A stretch of 64,000 nt of DNA from Bacteroidales bacterium (GCA_028687995.1 JAQTZA010000012.1:1-64000), one strand, 5' to 3'. Numbered from the stretch's first letter, positions 1 to 9,125 are shown. Notes: generated by a model from the letters alone, not told the origin. Numbers and translations are program-made.

Positions 1-81
1 ATAGCCTTGATTGTACAGTTCTACTACCCTTATTCGTTCTGAATAGCTGTGCTTAAGATTCTTTCGTTTACAATTTTCCAT
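1..81 (-). CDS. IS3-family transposase OrfA, N-terminal fragment
   Basis: The first 27 codons of a frame entering the window from the left, starting with ATG at 81. The peptide is short and basic, followed by a segment of the form YSERIRVVELYNQGY. This resembles the start of the helix-turn-helix in IS3/IS150-type OrfA proteins, which bind the element ends. The start lies about 40 bp inside the presumed IS end, a normal place for orfA. Only the family is proposed; the fragment is too short for more. Confidence 0.6.
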   Translation of the reverse strand, partial: MENCKRKNLKHSYSERIRVVELYNQGY

Positions 82-123
82 AAAAAGACCCCAAAAGTTT
101 TGTGTCTAACTTTTGGGGTACAG
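1..123 (-). mobile_element. End of an IS3-family-like insertion sequence, cut by the window edge
   Basis: Read on the minus strand, the element begins near 123 with TGTACCCCAAAAGTTAGACA, an end resembling IS3-group (IS150-like) terminal repeats. A perfect 12-bp inverted repeat (88-99 and 108-119, 8-nt loop) lies inside this end. It is followed at 81 by an ATG opening a reading frame that leaves the window. The outer end is only about 43 bp from the stop codon of the next gene. The other end and any target-site duplication lie outside the window, so completeness cannot be judged. Confidence 0.72.
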
Positions 124-165
124 TTCATTACAAAGTCAGGCTTTTCGTTATCCTTAATTTTTCCA

Positions 166-1389
166 TTATTTTAACCACCGCTTGCGCATGGCTTGCACAG
201 GATACCAAGCCGAGAAGAATCCAATAACGAAGACAGAACCGAGAATAATCAACAAATCGGAGCCAATCACTTTCACTGGATAGGCATCAATAATAAATGC
301 TCCGATATTTCCCGAAAGTTTCAATAATCCAAATTGCTGCTGTAAGTAACACAAAAGGAGACCAATGGCAATGCCCGAGAAGGCGCCAATGGCTGAAATC
401 ATCCAACCTTCGAAAAGGAAAATTTGAGAAATCAATTTGTTGTCTGCCCCTAAGCTACGAAGGGTTGCAATATCTGCCTGTTTGTCGAGAATCAGCATCG
501 AGAGTGAGCCGATGATATTGAAAACGGCAATCATCAACACAAAGCACAATATGAGAAAAGTCATCCATTTCTCGATTTGCATCATCTTGAAAGAATCCTC
601 CTGCTGTTCGTATTGATCACTCACTTTATAGTTGTCTCCCAGAAAATGAGCAATCTTTTCTTTTGTAGCAGCGATATTAGTCGCTGGTTTAAGTTTCAGC
701 TCAATGGAGGTGACTTCTGTTGTATATTCAAATAAATCGCGTGTGAATTTGATGGGTACGATAATCATCGACTCATCGTACTTTGGCTGATTGACACTAA
801 AAATAGCCGTCACATAAGTATAATTGACATTGAAAGCGGATGCCGGATTGGCGAGATTGATTTTCTGATTCCGTTTAGGCGCATAAATCTGTAATGGATC
901 GATAAAATTAGCACCGACACCAAGCGACATTGATAATCCGGCACCAACGGTGGCATAATCGACTAACGGATCTGAGAGGATAAATTTACCGTCGTAGAGA
1001 AGATTGTCGATGTGCGAAAGTTGTTTGAAATTATCCGAGACGCCTTTCAATGTGGCGGTTACCTGTCTATCTTTGTAGCGTACCAATGCATTCTCTTCTA
1101 CCACTTCGGTAAAAATCGAAATCTCTTTCCAAGTTCGCAAAGTTTTGATTTTATCATTCTCAGAATCAAATGTTTTGCCTTTGACTGTCGTGATTTTTAA
1201 TTGTGGATCGAAAGCACAAAATAGCGTGGAAATCAAATCCTGAAATCCGTTGAAAACAGACAATGTGCACACCAAGGCAATCGTTGCGATGGTGACACCG
1301 CTCACCGACACCATCGAAATGATATTGATGGCGCTGTGCGATTTCTTCGAAAAAAGGTAGCGACGAGCTATTTTGTAGGATAGATTCAT
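166..1389 (-). CDS. ABC transporter permease, LolC/LolE (FtsX) type
   Basis: A 407-residue inner-membrane permease of the lipoprotein-releasing type. Such proteins extract lipoproteins from the inner membrane with a LolD-like ATPase. One membrane segment lies near residues 20-42, followed by a large periplasmic domain. Three more segments sit at about 275-300, 320-345 and 375-400, the usual FtsX/MacB-PCD layout. The N-terminus (RRYLFSKKSHSAINIIS) is typical of Bacteroidetes LolE-like proteins. ATG at 1389 is preferred over an in-frame GTG at 1398, which would add only Met-Gly-Pro. No ATPase gene is adjacent. It lies downstream of rbfA, separated by a small inverted-repeat element. Lipoprotein release is inferred; other FtsX-domain roles are possible. 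Confidence 0.85.
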   Translation of the reverse strand: MNLSYKIARRYLFSKKSHSAINIISMVSVSGVTIATIALVCTLSVFNGFQDLISTLFCAFDPQLKITTVKGKTFDSENDKIKTLRTWKEISIFTEVVEENALVRYKDRQVTATLKGVSDNFKQLSHIDNLLYDGKFILSDPLVDYATVGAGLSMSLGVGANFIDPLQIYAPKRNQKINLANPASAFNVNYTYVTAIFSVNQPKYDESMIIVPIKFTRDLFEYTTEVTSIELKLKPATNIAATKEKIAHFLGDNYKVSDQYEQQEDSFKMMQIEKWMTFLILCFVLMIAVFNIIGSLSMLILDKQADIATLRSLGADNKLISQIFLFEGWMISAIGAFSGIAIGLLLCYLQQQFGLLKLSGNIGAFIIDAYPVKVIGSDLLIILGSVFVIGFFSAWYPVQAMRKRWLK

Positions 1390-1390
1390 G

Positions 1391-1489
1391 GGCCCCACCC
1401 AATCCTCCCCAAAAGGGAGGGCTAAAATTAGTTTAAATAATATTGTTTTCGCCTCTTTCTCCTCCCCTTTGGGGAGGCCGGGTGGGGCT
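1391..1489. repeat. MITE/REP-like element with inverted GC-rich ends
   Basis: A 99-bp intergenic stretch bounded by two inverted copies of a roughly 29-nt motif, GCCCCACCC then CCTCCCC-AAA-GGG(G)AGG (1391-1420, and the complement of 1461-1489). Each copy can also fold on itself through CCTCCCC/GGGGAGG. The flanking DNA is AT-rich, so the element stands out in composition. It fills the gap between the rbfA stop and the lolE-like start. Similar GC-rich hairpins occur between genes in other Bacteroidota, to my recollection. A terminator or mRNA-processing role in the rbfA-lolE transcript is possible. Confidence 0.6.
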
Positions 1490-1825
1490 TTACTTTTTTA
1501 ATAAATTCTCAATGTTTTCGATGTAATCTAACGAATCGTCGATAAAGAAAACCAATTGAGGCACTTTTCTTAACTGTAGTTTTACGCGTTGGCTCAAATC
1601 GTACCGAATGGTTTTGGTCATGCCTTTTACTTCCTTCAAAATGGCTTCGCCATTCTCCGAAGGAAAGATGCTGAGATAAACCCGTGCCACACTCAAGTCG
1701 GGACTAACACGCACAGCACTCACCGATATCATCACGTTGTGCACTGCTTTGGTTTGTAACAAAAATATTTCGCTCAGGTCTTTTTGCAATAACCTGTTAA
1801 TCTTACTCTGTCTAGTTGTTTCCAT
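1490..1825 (-). CDS. rbfA: Ribosome-binding factor A
   Basis: A 111-residue RbfA. It binds the 30S subunit and helps mature the 5' end of 16S rRNA, especially in the cold. The single KH-like domain is recognisable from METTRQSKINRLLQKDLSEI at the start, the VSAVRVSPDLSVARVYLS segment, and a C-terminal part rich in VPQLVFFIDDSLDY. Family members are about 110-130 residues. A longer upstream frame exists, but the ATG at 1825 starts exactly where the family does. It lies between rpoN (upstream, about 50 bp) and the lolE-like gene, all on the minus strand, so a joint transcript is likely. Confidence 0.93.
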   Translation of the reverse strand: METTRQSKINRLLQKDLSEIFLLQTKAVHNVMISVSAVRVSPDLSVARVYLSIFPSENGEAILKEVKGMTKTIRYDLSQRVKLQLRKVPQLVFFIDDSLDYIENIENLLKK

Positions 1826-1875
1826 AATTTTATTTATGTGATAGAGACGCATTATAATGCGTCTGTACAATATTG

Positions 1876-3321
1876 TTATATCTCTTTTCTTAATCTAGCA
1901 ACTGGAATGCCCATCGCTTCTCGATATTTTGCTACCGTTCTTCTAGCTAACGGATATCCTTTTTCATTCAGGATTTCACACAGTTTTTCGTCGGTAAGCG
2001 GTTTTCGTTTTTCCTCAGCCTCAATGGCCTCGCGTAGAATATTTTTGATCTCACGAGTAGAAACCTCCTCTCCTGAATCGGTTTGCATACCATCGGTGAA
2101 GAAATATTTCAAAGCAAAAACGCCATAATTTGTTTGCACATATTTGCTATTGCTAACGCGCGAAATGGTCGAAATATCGAGTCCTGTTCGCTCGGCAATA
2201 TCTTTCAAAATCATGGGACGTAAATCCGATTCATCTCCGGTGATAAAGAATCCCCGTTGCAAATCTATTATCGCCTCCATCGTCACTGTCAATGTGTTTT
2301 GACGTTGTTTTAGCGCATCGATAAACCACTTTGCCGAATCAAGTTTTTGCTTCACAAACTGCACTGCCGCCTTGTTTTCTTTGTTTCTATTTGCTTGATT
2401 CGAAGAGTAGTCTTGCAACATTTCAGCATAATTTCTACTGACGTGCAGCGAAGGTATATTCTTGTTGTTCAACGATGTAAAAATCTCTTCGTCAATAGTT
2501 TCTACGATAAAATCAGGTATAATTTGATATACATCGGCTCTCACTCCATCGCTCACAGAATTACCTGGTTTTGGATTAAGTAATGTAATTTCGTGTATGG
2601 CGATTTTCAGTTCTTCTTCCGTGGTTTTGAGAATGTTGGCAATCTTATCGTAGTGTTTTTTTGTGAATTCTTCAAAAGTTTGGGTCAGCAGCTGAATTGC
2701 CAAAAGAATGCTAGGTGTCTCTTCTTTTTTATTTAGTTGAAGAAGTAAACAGTCGCGAAGATTTTCGGCACCAACACCTGCCGGATCAAAATCTTGGATG
2801 ATGTTCAAAATTTCTTTCAGATCTTTTACCGAGATGTCAATATCCGCTTGAAAAAGCAAATCGTCGGAAATTGAGTTTAACTCGCGACGAAGATAGCCAT
2901 CAGAATCTATGTTGCCAATGATGTATTCACCTACTTTGGTCTCTAATTCCGACAGGTCGCGTAAGTGCAACTGTTTTACCAATTCTTCGTGGAAACTCTC
3001 TCTATCACCCAAATAGAATGTTTCGGAACGGTCCTCTTGGTTCTGTTTTTCCGCCAATTTGTACGATGGAATATCATCTTCGTCCAAGTAATCGCCTAAG
3101 CTGAAATCCTCTTCTCCGTAATTATCATTATCGAATTCATCCAACGAATTCGAGTCGTTTTCTGTTAATTCAGCACCCTCTTCCAAAGCTGGATTCTCTT
3201 CCAACTCCTGAAGGATTTTTTCTTCCAACTCCAACGACGTGTATTCCAACAATTTGATTTGAAGGATTTGTTGTGGCGTGAGCCGTTGTTGAAGTTTTTG
3301 CTGTAGTTGTAATTTTTGCAT
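1876..3321 (-). CDS. rpoN: RNA polymerase sigma-54 factor
   Basis: A 481-residue sigma-54. It directs RNA polymerase to -24/-12 promoters and needs an AAA+ activator. Region I is glutamine- and leucine-rich (MQKLQLQQKLQQRLTPQQIL), followed by an acidic region II (about 45-90). The core-binding domain and DNA-binding HTH follow. The RpoN box, ARRTVAKYRE, is near residues 456-465, close to the C-terminus. Length matches the family. No sigma-54 activator gene is present in the window. A -7-like box (TACCTTTG, complement of 3346-3353) lies 25 bp upstream, but its -33 partner is poor. Confidence 0.96.
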   Translation of the reverse strand: MQKLQLQQKLQQRLTPQQILQIKLLEYTSLELEEKILQELEENPALEEGAELTENDSNSLDEFDNDNYGEEDFSLGDYLDEDDIPSYKLAEKQNQEDRSETFYLGDRESFHEELVKQLHLRDLSELETKVGEYIIGNIDSDGYLRRELNSISDDLLFQADIDISVKDLKEILNIIQDFDPAGVGAENLRDCLLLQLNKKEETPSILLAIQLLTQTFEEFTKKHYDKIANILKTTEEELKIAIHEITLLNPKPGNSVSDGVRADVYQIIPDFIVETIDEEIFTSLNNKNIPSLHVSRNYAEMLQDYSSNQANRNKENKAAVQFVKQKLDSAKWFIDALKQRQNTLTVTMEAIIDLQRGFFITGDESDLRPMILKDIAERTGLDISTISRVSNSKYVQTNYGVFALKYFFTDGMQTDSGEEVSTREIKNILREAIEAEEKRKPLTDEKLCEILNEKGYPLARRTVAKYREAMGIPVARLRKEI

Positions 3322-3418
3322 ACTAAAAATCGAAAATCAAGGTTGCAAAGGTACTACTTTTTCGATGTGTAACCTATATAGATAAAGTAGCTTGCGCTTT
3401 TGCATCGCTCTTTTGTTA

Positions 3419-5077
3419 CTAATACCGAAAGCTGCTACCGCCCAAAAATTCACGAATGAGAGATGTTGGTGGAATTTCTCGCTCGTGTATGGGATAGAAA
3501 TAGCTCAAAAATCGCAAAAGGCGGTTTGCCTCAGAATATTCCTCACAATTTCGAGGCACGGCTGCTAATAGCGGTTCTGCATGTCGTTTCAGCACTGCAA
3601 GTTCAAACAAAAGTGCCGAATTGAACATGGCGTCAGCATTTTCTTGATAAGGAAAAATCCATTTGTCTTCACCGCGGCGGACGCTTGTCCATCTGCCAAT
3701 TGTTTCTTGAGCAGAGTAATTTCGATACTTGTGGTCACGGATAATGCGTCGAAGCAATCGGTTGTCAGTGGTCGGGATCCAATTATGATCGTCTATAGAG
3801 ATTGTTGTCAGAGCAGATACATACACATGATATTTTAGCTTTACGTCAATATTTGGTGTTAATTCTGGATTCAGAGCATGAATGCCTTCCAGAATCAATA
3901 CATTTTGAGGAGTGAGTTTTAGCTTTTCTCCTTTGTATATTCTTTTACCAAATTCAAAACTAAAGGTAGGTACGTGGATCTCTTCGCCTGCAAGTAGTTT
4001 ATTCAGATCACTATTGAACAGCTCCAAATCGAGCGCATAGAGTGATTCGAAATCATGATCTCCAAATTCATCTTTTGGTGTTTCTTCTCTGGGTAAGAAA
4101 TAGTTGTCTAGCGAAATAGCAACAGGTTTCAAAAGGTTGGTCATCAATTGGATGCAGAGTCGTTTTGAGAAGGTCGTTTTTCCTGAAGAAGAGGGTCCTG
4201 CGATTAGTATAACTCGAGCATTGCGTGCAGCAACATCATCTGCTATCTGTGAAATTTTCTTTTCGTGTAAAGCTTCCGATACTTTTATAATATCGGTTAA
4301 CTGTCTGTTTTTACCAGCGTTGTTCAATGAGCTAACATTGTTTATCCCGATAATTTCATTGAAATGAACATATTCGTGAAGCACTTCGAGCATTTTCTTC
4401 TGTTCAACCAAATCTTCAATCACCGTAGGATTTTGTCTATTTGGATTGCGCAATAATACACCTTCTTCGTAAGGAATTAGATCGAAGAGATATAAGTATT
4501 TGGTCGATGGAAGGAGATTGCCATAGTAATAATCAATATTGTCTGCTAACTGATAATAAAAGGAGTAAACTTCTCCTGCGGACAATAGTAATTCCGCTTT
4601 GTCAGGCATGTTTTGCTCTTCAAAAAGACGTATGACTTCTTCGGTTTGTGCCTCTTTTCGGTGAAATGGTAAATCTTCGTTGATGATTTCCTGCATCCTC
4701 AATTTAATCTTGGAGATACTTTCTTCAGAAATCTGCATCCGATGATTCATCGTGCAAAAATAGCCATTCGAAATAGGATGTTCAATCCGTAATCTGGAAC
4801 CAGGGTAGAGGTCAGACATGGCTTTGTAGAGCACAAAACAGAGCGAACGAACATACGTCCGCATTCCCGATGAGGTGGAGACATCTACAAACTCAATCGT
4901 TTTTGCCGCAAATAACCGAAATCGAAGCCCCTCAATTTTGTTATTCACTTTGGCACTGACTACCATGTAAGGCATTTTAACCTCCATCGTTTTGTAGATT
5001 TCCAACAAAGTAGTTCCTATTGGAAAGTCTTGGTACTCGTTGTTGTTTTTGCAAAAAATGCGAATAGTATCGTACAT
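3419..5077 (-). CDS. TGS-domain nucleoside (uridine) kinase-like protein
   Basis: A 552-residue cytoplasmic protein with two recognisable parts. Residues 1-65 resemble a TGS domain and are followed by a ThrRS-like accessory region (to about 160). The C-terminal half is a phosphoribulokinase/uridine-kinase domain, with P-loop GPSSSGKTT at about 294-302 and a DNYFLPREETPKDEFGDHDFE-like segment after it (broken here to keep it short; key residues D-N-Y-F and D-H-D-F). This architecture is common in Bacteroidetes and Firmicutes and is usually annotated as nucleoside kinase. The substrate is not proven. A longer frame extends to 5215, but the start at 5077 (MYDTIRIFCK) gives the natural TGS beginning. 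Divergent from the DUF695 gene. Confidence 0.85.
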   Translation of the reverse strand: MYDTIRIFCKNNNEYQDFPIGTTLLEIYKTMEVKMPYMVVSAKVNNKIEGLRFRLFAAKTIEFVDVSTSSGMRTYVRSLCFVLYKAMSDLYPGSRLRIEHPISNGYFCTMNHRMQISEESISKIKLRMQEIINEDLPFHRKEAQTEEVIRLFEEQNMPDKAELLLSAGEVYSFYYQLADNIDYYYGNLLPSTKYLYLFDLIPYEEGVLLRNPNRQNPTVIEDLVEQKKMLEVLHEYVHFNEIIGINNVSSLNNAGKNRQLTDIIKVSEALHEKKISQIADDVAARNARVILIAGPSSSGKTTFSKRLCIQLMTNLLKPVAISLDNYFLPREETPKDEFGDHDFESLYALDLELFNSDLNKLLAGEEIHVPTFSFEFGKRIYKGEKLKLTPQNVLILEGIHALNPELTPNIDVKLKYHVYVSALTTISIDDHNWIPTTDNRLLRRIIRDHKYRNYSAQETIGRWTSVRRGEDKWIFPYQENADAMFNSALLFELAVLKRHAEPLLAAVPRNCEEYSEANRLLRFLSYFYPIHEREIPPTSLIREFLGGSSFRY

Positions 5078-5274
5078 AGAATTTTCGTAATGAAAGGTGA
5101 TTTTTGTTGAATAAACATTGCCTAAATGTATTCTGAATCGCTGAATAATGCAAGTGTTGCGTCTCTTTTTTGTTTCGGATTTCGTAAAATAGCTAAAATT
5201 GGACTTAGTTGGCATTTTTTTTTGTAGGTTTGTTTGGCTTTTATGAATATGTAAAACAAAAACTTAAAAATAGA

Positions 5275-5709
5275 ATGAGACTGACCGATAAATGGTTTAC
5301 TGCAATTTCGCAGGATGAAAAAGAGAGATTAATCACAGTGACAGGTCGTGACGATGTGATGGAATTTGTGCGTTCTGGCAAATTCAAGGAACGGGTGGAG
5401 ATTACTTGGAAATTTGAAGGAAATCATCAGGGAATGCCTTCTGAAGAGTTGGCTGCACAGATGGAGCAGGTAGAGCTCGTATTGCGCAAAGTGATGGAAG
5501 ACGATAAACTCGCCATTATGACAGCTATTTATACTGGTGGAGATCAGAAAACGTGGGTCTTTTATTGCAGAACAATTCGTGTTTTTGGAGAGCGAGTGAA
5601 CGAAGCGTTGGCCGGTTTTCCACTTTTGCCTATCGAAATCTACACGGAAGTTGATCCGCAGTGGGAAGAGTATCTCGATATGTTGGAGATGAAGGAGTGG
5701 GATGAATAG
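5275..5709 (+). CDS. DUF695 domain-containing protein
   Basis: A 144-residue soluble protein with the look of the DUF695 family: a start of MRLTDKWFTAISQDEK, a central EITWKFEG, and a closing motif around EVDPQWEEYLDML. The family is small, and its molecular role is not established as far as I know. Nothing in the sequence marks an active site. ATG at 5275 is chosen over an upstream in-frame start at 5209, which would add a hydrophobic leader unlike the family. The next gene (ybaK-like) follows after about 35 bp on the same strand, so the two may be cotranscribed. Confidence 0.72.
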   Translation: MRLTDKWFTAISQDEKERLITVTGRDDVMEFVRSGKFKERVEITWKFEGNHQGMPSEELAAQMEQVELVLRKVMEDDKLAIMTAIYTGGDQKTWVFYCRTIRVFGERVNEALAGFPLLPIEIYTEVDPQWEEYLDMLEMKEWDE

Positions 5710-5744
5710 TATCCTCGAATGTCGATATGATTTTATTTTCCAAA

Positions 5745-6218
5745 ATGAAAATTCAAAAAACAAACGCTGCACGCATTCTTGATCGATTGAAAATTGCGTA
5801 CGAACTCATTCCTTATGAAGTAGAGGAGGATGATTTGAGTGCGATTCATGTGGCTGCACAATTGAATGAGCCGGTAGAACAAGTCTTCAAAACAATTCTG
5901 TTGAGAGGAGATAAAACAGGAGTCTTTGTCTGTATTATTCCTGGTGACGGAGAAGTCAATCTAAAACAAGCAGCCATTGTTTCTCAAAACAAAAAGGCAG
6001 AAACTGTTGCAATGAAAGAGTTACTCCCATTGACAGGGTATATTCGTGGCGGCTGCTCGCCACTTGGGATGAAGAAGCCTTATCCTGTTTATTTGCATGA
6101 AACTGCTACCAATTTTTCTGAAATTTACATCAGTGCTGGACAACGTGGGTTGCAGTTGCGATTGTCTCCCAACGATTTGCTAAAAGCGGTAGAAATGAAA
6201 ATATGTAATTTATTATAA
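5745..6218 (+). CDS. ybaK: Cys-tRNA(Pro)/Cys-tRNA(Cys) deacylase, YbaK/EbsC type
   Basis: A 157-residue trans-editing hydrolase that clears mischarged aminoacyl-tRNA, chiefly Cys-tRNA(Pro). Family features are MKIQKTNAARILD at the start, VFKTILLRGDK in the middle, the conserved lysine and glycine around QAAIVSQNKKAE, and the LTGYIRGGCSPLGMKK motif near residue 100. Length matches E. coli YbaK (159). An ATG 18 bp upstream (5727) is also in frame, but 5745 gives the standard start. It is followed 13 bp later by the secreted hydrolase gene, so the plus-strand genes from 5275 may form one transcript. Confidence 0.9.
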   Translation: MKIQKTNAARILDRLKIAYELIPYEVEEDDLSAIHVAAQLNEPVEQVFKTILLRGDKTGVFVCIIPGDGEVNLKQAAIVSQNKKAETVAMKELLPLTGYIRGGCSPLGMKKPYPVYLHETATNFSEIYISAGQRGLQLRLSPNDLLKAVEMKICNLL

Positions 6219-6231
6219 GCGTCACCACAAA

Positions 6232-7086
6232 ATGAAACGTACTACCACACTGCTTTTATTTTCTATATTACTAGGAATAGGAGGTTTATCGGCAAAACCA
6301 TATAAACAAATCAAAGTTGCCACGTTCAATATTCGTTTAGATACGCCCGTAGATGGCATCAACACTTGGTCGCTACGGAAGGATTCGGTTTGTGCGTTTA
6401 TCAAGAAAAGTAAGTTTGCTGTTTTTGGATTGCAAGAGGTGAAGCACAATCAATTGGTCGATTTACAAAGAGGAATTGATGGCTATATTTCAGTGGGTGT
6501 GGGTCGTGATGATGGAAAACAAGGTGGCGAATATTCACCTGTTTTCTTTGATTCCAAACGCTTTAAATTATTGCTATCAGGCACTTTTTGGCTATCCGAA
6601 ACGCCCAATGTCGTCGGTTCAAAAGGGTGGGATGCGGCTTTCCCACGTGTGGCTTCGTGGGCAAAATTGAAAGAACGGTTGACTGGAAAAGTTTTTTTTG
6701 TGTTTAACACTCATTTCGACCACATCGGTTTGGAGGCTCGTCGTCGAAGCGCCCTGCTTATTCAACAAAAAGTAGCCGCCATTGCACCCGAATGTGCGGT
6801 AGTGATCATGGGTGATTTCAATTCTACCACCAAAGATGAAGCCTATAAGACGATGGTTTCCCCTAAAAATGGATTCTCTGATTCTCACCAATTAGCAAGA
6901 TCTGTTACAGGAGAATCGTGGAGTTTTCATGGATTTGGCGGTGTGAAACTGGAAGAGAGGGAATTAATTGATTTCGTTTTTGTCAATGTTCGATTTAAGG
7001 TGTTGAGCTACGAAAATCCCTTTTATGAAAACGACGGACACTATTTGTCCGACCATAATCCCATTATTGTAACCCTTTCATATTGA
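6232..7086 (+). CDS. Secreted endonuclease/exonuclease/phosphatase (EEP) family hydrolase
   Basis: A 284-residue protein with an N-terminal Sec signal peptide (about 1-21, ending SAKP). All EEP fold motifs are present: TFNIR (N33), LQEV (metal-binding E69), THFDH near 160-164, GDFNST (D195, N197), and a C-terminal LSDHNP (D274, H275). The catalytic set is therefore complete. The fold hydrolyses phosphodiesters or phosphomonoesters, and exported Bacteroidetes members act outside the cytoplasm on unknown substrates. No lipobox is visible. It lies between ybaK and speA on the same strand, with a promoter for speA in the gap. Substrate remains open. Confidence 0.85.
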   Translation: MKRTTTLLLFSILLGIGGLSAKPYKQIKVATFNIRLDTPVDGINTWSLRKDSVCAFIKKSKFAVFGLQEVKHNQLVDLQRGIDGYISVGVGRDDGKQGGEYSPVFFDSKRFKLLLSGTFWLSETPNVVGSKGWDAAFPRVASWAKLKERLTGKVFFVFNTHFDHIGLEARRRSALLIQQKVAAIAPECAVVIMGDFNSTTKDEAYKTMVSPKNGFSDSHQLARSVTGESWSFHGFGGVKLEERELIDFVFVNVRFKVLSYENPFYENDGHYLSDHNPIIVTLSY

Positions 7087-7135
7087 AAGCATCTGAGCGG
7101 ACTTTGTTGCAATTATCAAGAACAACTCTAAACTT

Positions 7136-7166
7136 ATTGCATTATCGCATATTATATCTATTTTTG
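7136..7166 (+). promoter_or_regulatory. Bacteroidetes-type promoter of speA
   Basis: A -33-like ATTG (7136-7139) is followed after 19 nt by TATTTTTG (7159-7166), a match to TAnnTTTG. The predicted start near 7170 leaves a leader of roughly 40 nt before the speA ATG. Confidence 0.6.
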
Positions 7167-7210
7167 CACCCTGAATTTTTCATTTTTTTTACCTTAAGAA
7201 AATAACGTAA

Positions 7211-9103
7211 ATGAGAAAATGGCGTATTGAAGATTCTGCAGAGCTCTACAATGTTGGAGGTTGGGGATTGGATTACTTTTCGATTAACGAAAAAGGACAC
7301 GTAACTGTCACTCCTAAAAAGAATTGCGCGTCGGTCGATATGAAAGAGTTGATCGATGAATTGCAACTGCGTGATGTAACATCTCCGATGTTGCTCCGTT
7401 TTCCTGATATTTTGGACAATCGAATCGAAAAGATCTCGAATTGTTTCAAAGTTGCCGCAGAAGAATATGGCTATACGGCTAATAATCATATCATCTATCC
7501 AATCAAAGTCAATCAAATGCGCCCTGTGGTGGAGGAGATTGTTCACCACGGAAAGAAATTCAATATTGGACTTGAAGCTGGTTCTAAACCAGAACTTCAT
7601 GCAGTATTGGCCATCGATATTGATGTTAATTCACTGATAATTTGCAACGGATACAAAGACGAAACATACATCGAATTGGCTCTTTTGGCTCAAAAAATGG
7701 GCAAACGAATCTATTTAGTTGTTGAAAAACTCAATGAGCTAAAATTAATTGCCACCATTGCTAAAAGATTGAAAATTCGTCCGAATATTGGGATTCGCAT
7801 CAAATTAGCAAGTTCTGGTAGTGGCAAATGGGAAGAGTCTGGTGGCGATGTTAGTAAATTTGGACTTAATTCCAGTGAATTGCTCGAAGCACTCGATTTC
7901 CTCGACAAAAATAAAATGCGAGACTGTCTGAAGCTGATTCATTTTCATATTGGAAGTCAGGTAACAAAGATTCGTCGCATCAAAAATGCATTGCGCGAAG
8001 CTTCTCAATTCTACGTTCAACTTCGAAACATGGATTTTGATGTAGAGTTCGTTGATATCGGTGGTGGATTGGGTGTCGATTACGACGGGACTCGTTCAGC
8101 AAGTAGTGGCTATAGCATGAATTATTCTATTCAGGAATATGTCAACGACTCGATTTCAACGTTAGTGGATGCATGTACCAAAAATGATATTCCACAACCA
8201 AATATTATCACAGAATCGGGTCGCTCACTTACAGCACACCACTCTGTATTGGTGTTCGAAGTGCTTGAAACGACAACACTACCTGTTTGGAATGAGAATG
8301 AAGAACCAGCAGAAGATGCGCACGAATTAGTACAAGAGCTATACAAATTGTGGGACGACATCAATCAACCACGTTTGATTGAAACATGGCACGATGCTCT
8401 TCAAATCAGGGAGGAATCGCTCGAACGTTTTAGTCTTGGATTGTTAGATTTGACAACTCGCGCTCAAATTGAACGACTTTTTTGGTCAATTGCTCGCGAA
8501 GTTTATCAAACTGCATCGCAGCAAAAGCATGCTCCCGATGAGTTGCGCGCCATTGCCAAAATGTTGCCAGATAAGTATTTTTGCAACTTCTCGTTGTTTC
8601 AATCATTGCCCGATTCGTGGGCGATCGACCAGATTTTCCCCATCATGCCATTGAGCCGATTGGATGAGAAACCGGAGGTTTCGGCAACTATTCAAGATAT
8701 CACGTGCGATTCTGACGGAAAGATAGATAACTTCATCTCGATGCAGAATTTTTCGTACCATTTGCCAGTTCATCCACTTAAATCCAGAGAAAAATACTTT
8801 ATCGGCGTTTTCCTTGTAGGCGCATACCAAGAGATTCTAGGTGATTTGCATAATTTGTTTGGTGACACAAATGCCATTCATATCAAGGTATATAAAGATG
8901 AATACGAAATAGAAAAAGTGATTGATGGAGAAACCGTTGCCGAAGTGTTGGATTATGTGCAATACAATCCAAAGAAAATGGTGCGAACTGTTGAAACTTG
9001 GGTGACCGCTTCTGTGAAAAATGGTACAATTACAGTAGAAGAGGGTCGTGAATTCTTATCAAACTATCGCTCAGGTTTGTATGGTTATACATACCTAGAG
9101 TAG
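7211..9103 (+). CDS. speA: Biosynthetic arginine decarboxylase
   Basis: A 630-residue PLP enzyme that converts arginine to agmatine, the first step of the agmatine route to putrescine and spermidine. The PLP-binding lysine is K99 in IYPIKVNQ. The alanine-racemase-like barrel contains FHIGSQ and a glycine-rich VDIGGGLGVDYDG motif, followed by the SpeA beta-domain and a C-terminal helical segment. Length matches SpeA (about 630-660) and exceeds LysA/SpeC types. A promoter lies upstream and a strong terminator downstream (9126-9158), so it is probably monocistronic. No other polyamine gene is in the window. Confidence 0.95.
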   Translation: MRKWRIEDSAELYNVGGWGLDYFSINEKGHVTVTPKKNCASVDMKELIDELQLRDVTSPMLLRFPDILDNRIEKISNCFKVAAEEYGYTANNHIIYPIKVNQMRPVVEEIVHHGKKFNIGLEAGSKPELHAVLAIDIDVNSLIICNGYKDETYIELALLAQKMGKRIYLVVEKLNELKLIATIAKRLKIRPNIGIRIKLASSGSGKWEESGGDVSKFGLNSSELLEALDFLDKNKMRDCLKLIHFHIGSQVTKIRRIKNALREASQFYVQLRNMDFDVEFVDIGGGLGVDYDGTRSASSGYSMNYSIQEYVNDSISTLVDACTKNDIPQPNIITESGRSLTAHHSVLVFEVLETTTLPVWNENEEPAEDAHELVQELYKLWDDINQPRLIETWHDALQIREESLERFSLGLLDLTTRAQIERLFWSIAREVYQTASQQKHAPDELRAIAKMLPDKYFCNFSLFQSLPDSWAIDQIFPIMPLSRLDEKPEVSATIQDITCDSDGKIDNFISMQNFSYHLPVHPLKSREKYFIGVFLVGAYQEILGDLHNLFGDTNAIHIKVYKDEYEIEKVIDGETVAEVLDYVQYNPKKMVRTVETWVTASVKNGTITVEEGREFLSNYRSGLYGYTYLE

Positions 9104-9125
9104 AGAAATAGATTCTTATATTTTG

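Noticed and set aside
5329..5772. A 147-codon minus-strand frame across the DUF695 gene
   Set aside because: The plus-strand frame has the family pattern and a sensible start; the antisense one is Phe/His-rich with no motif.
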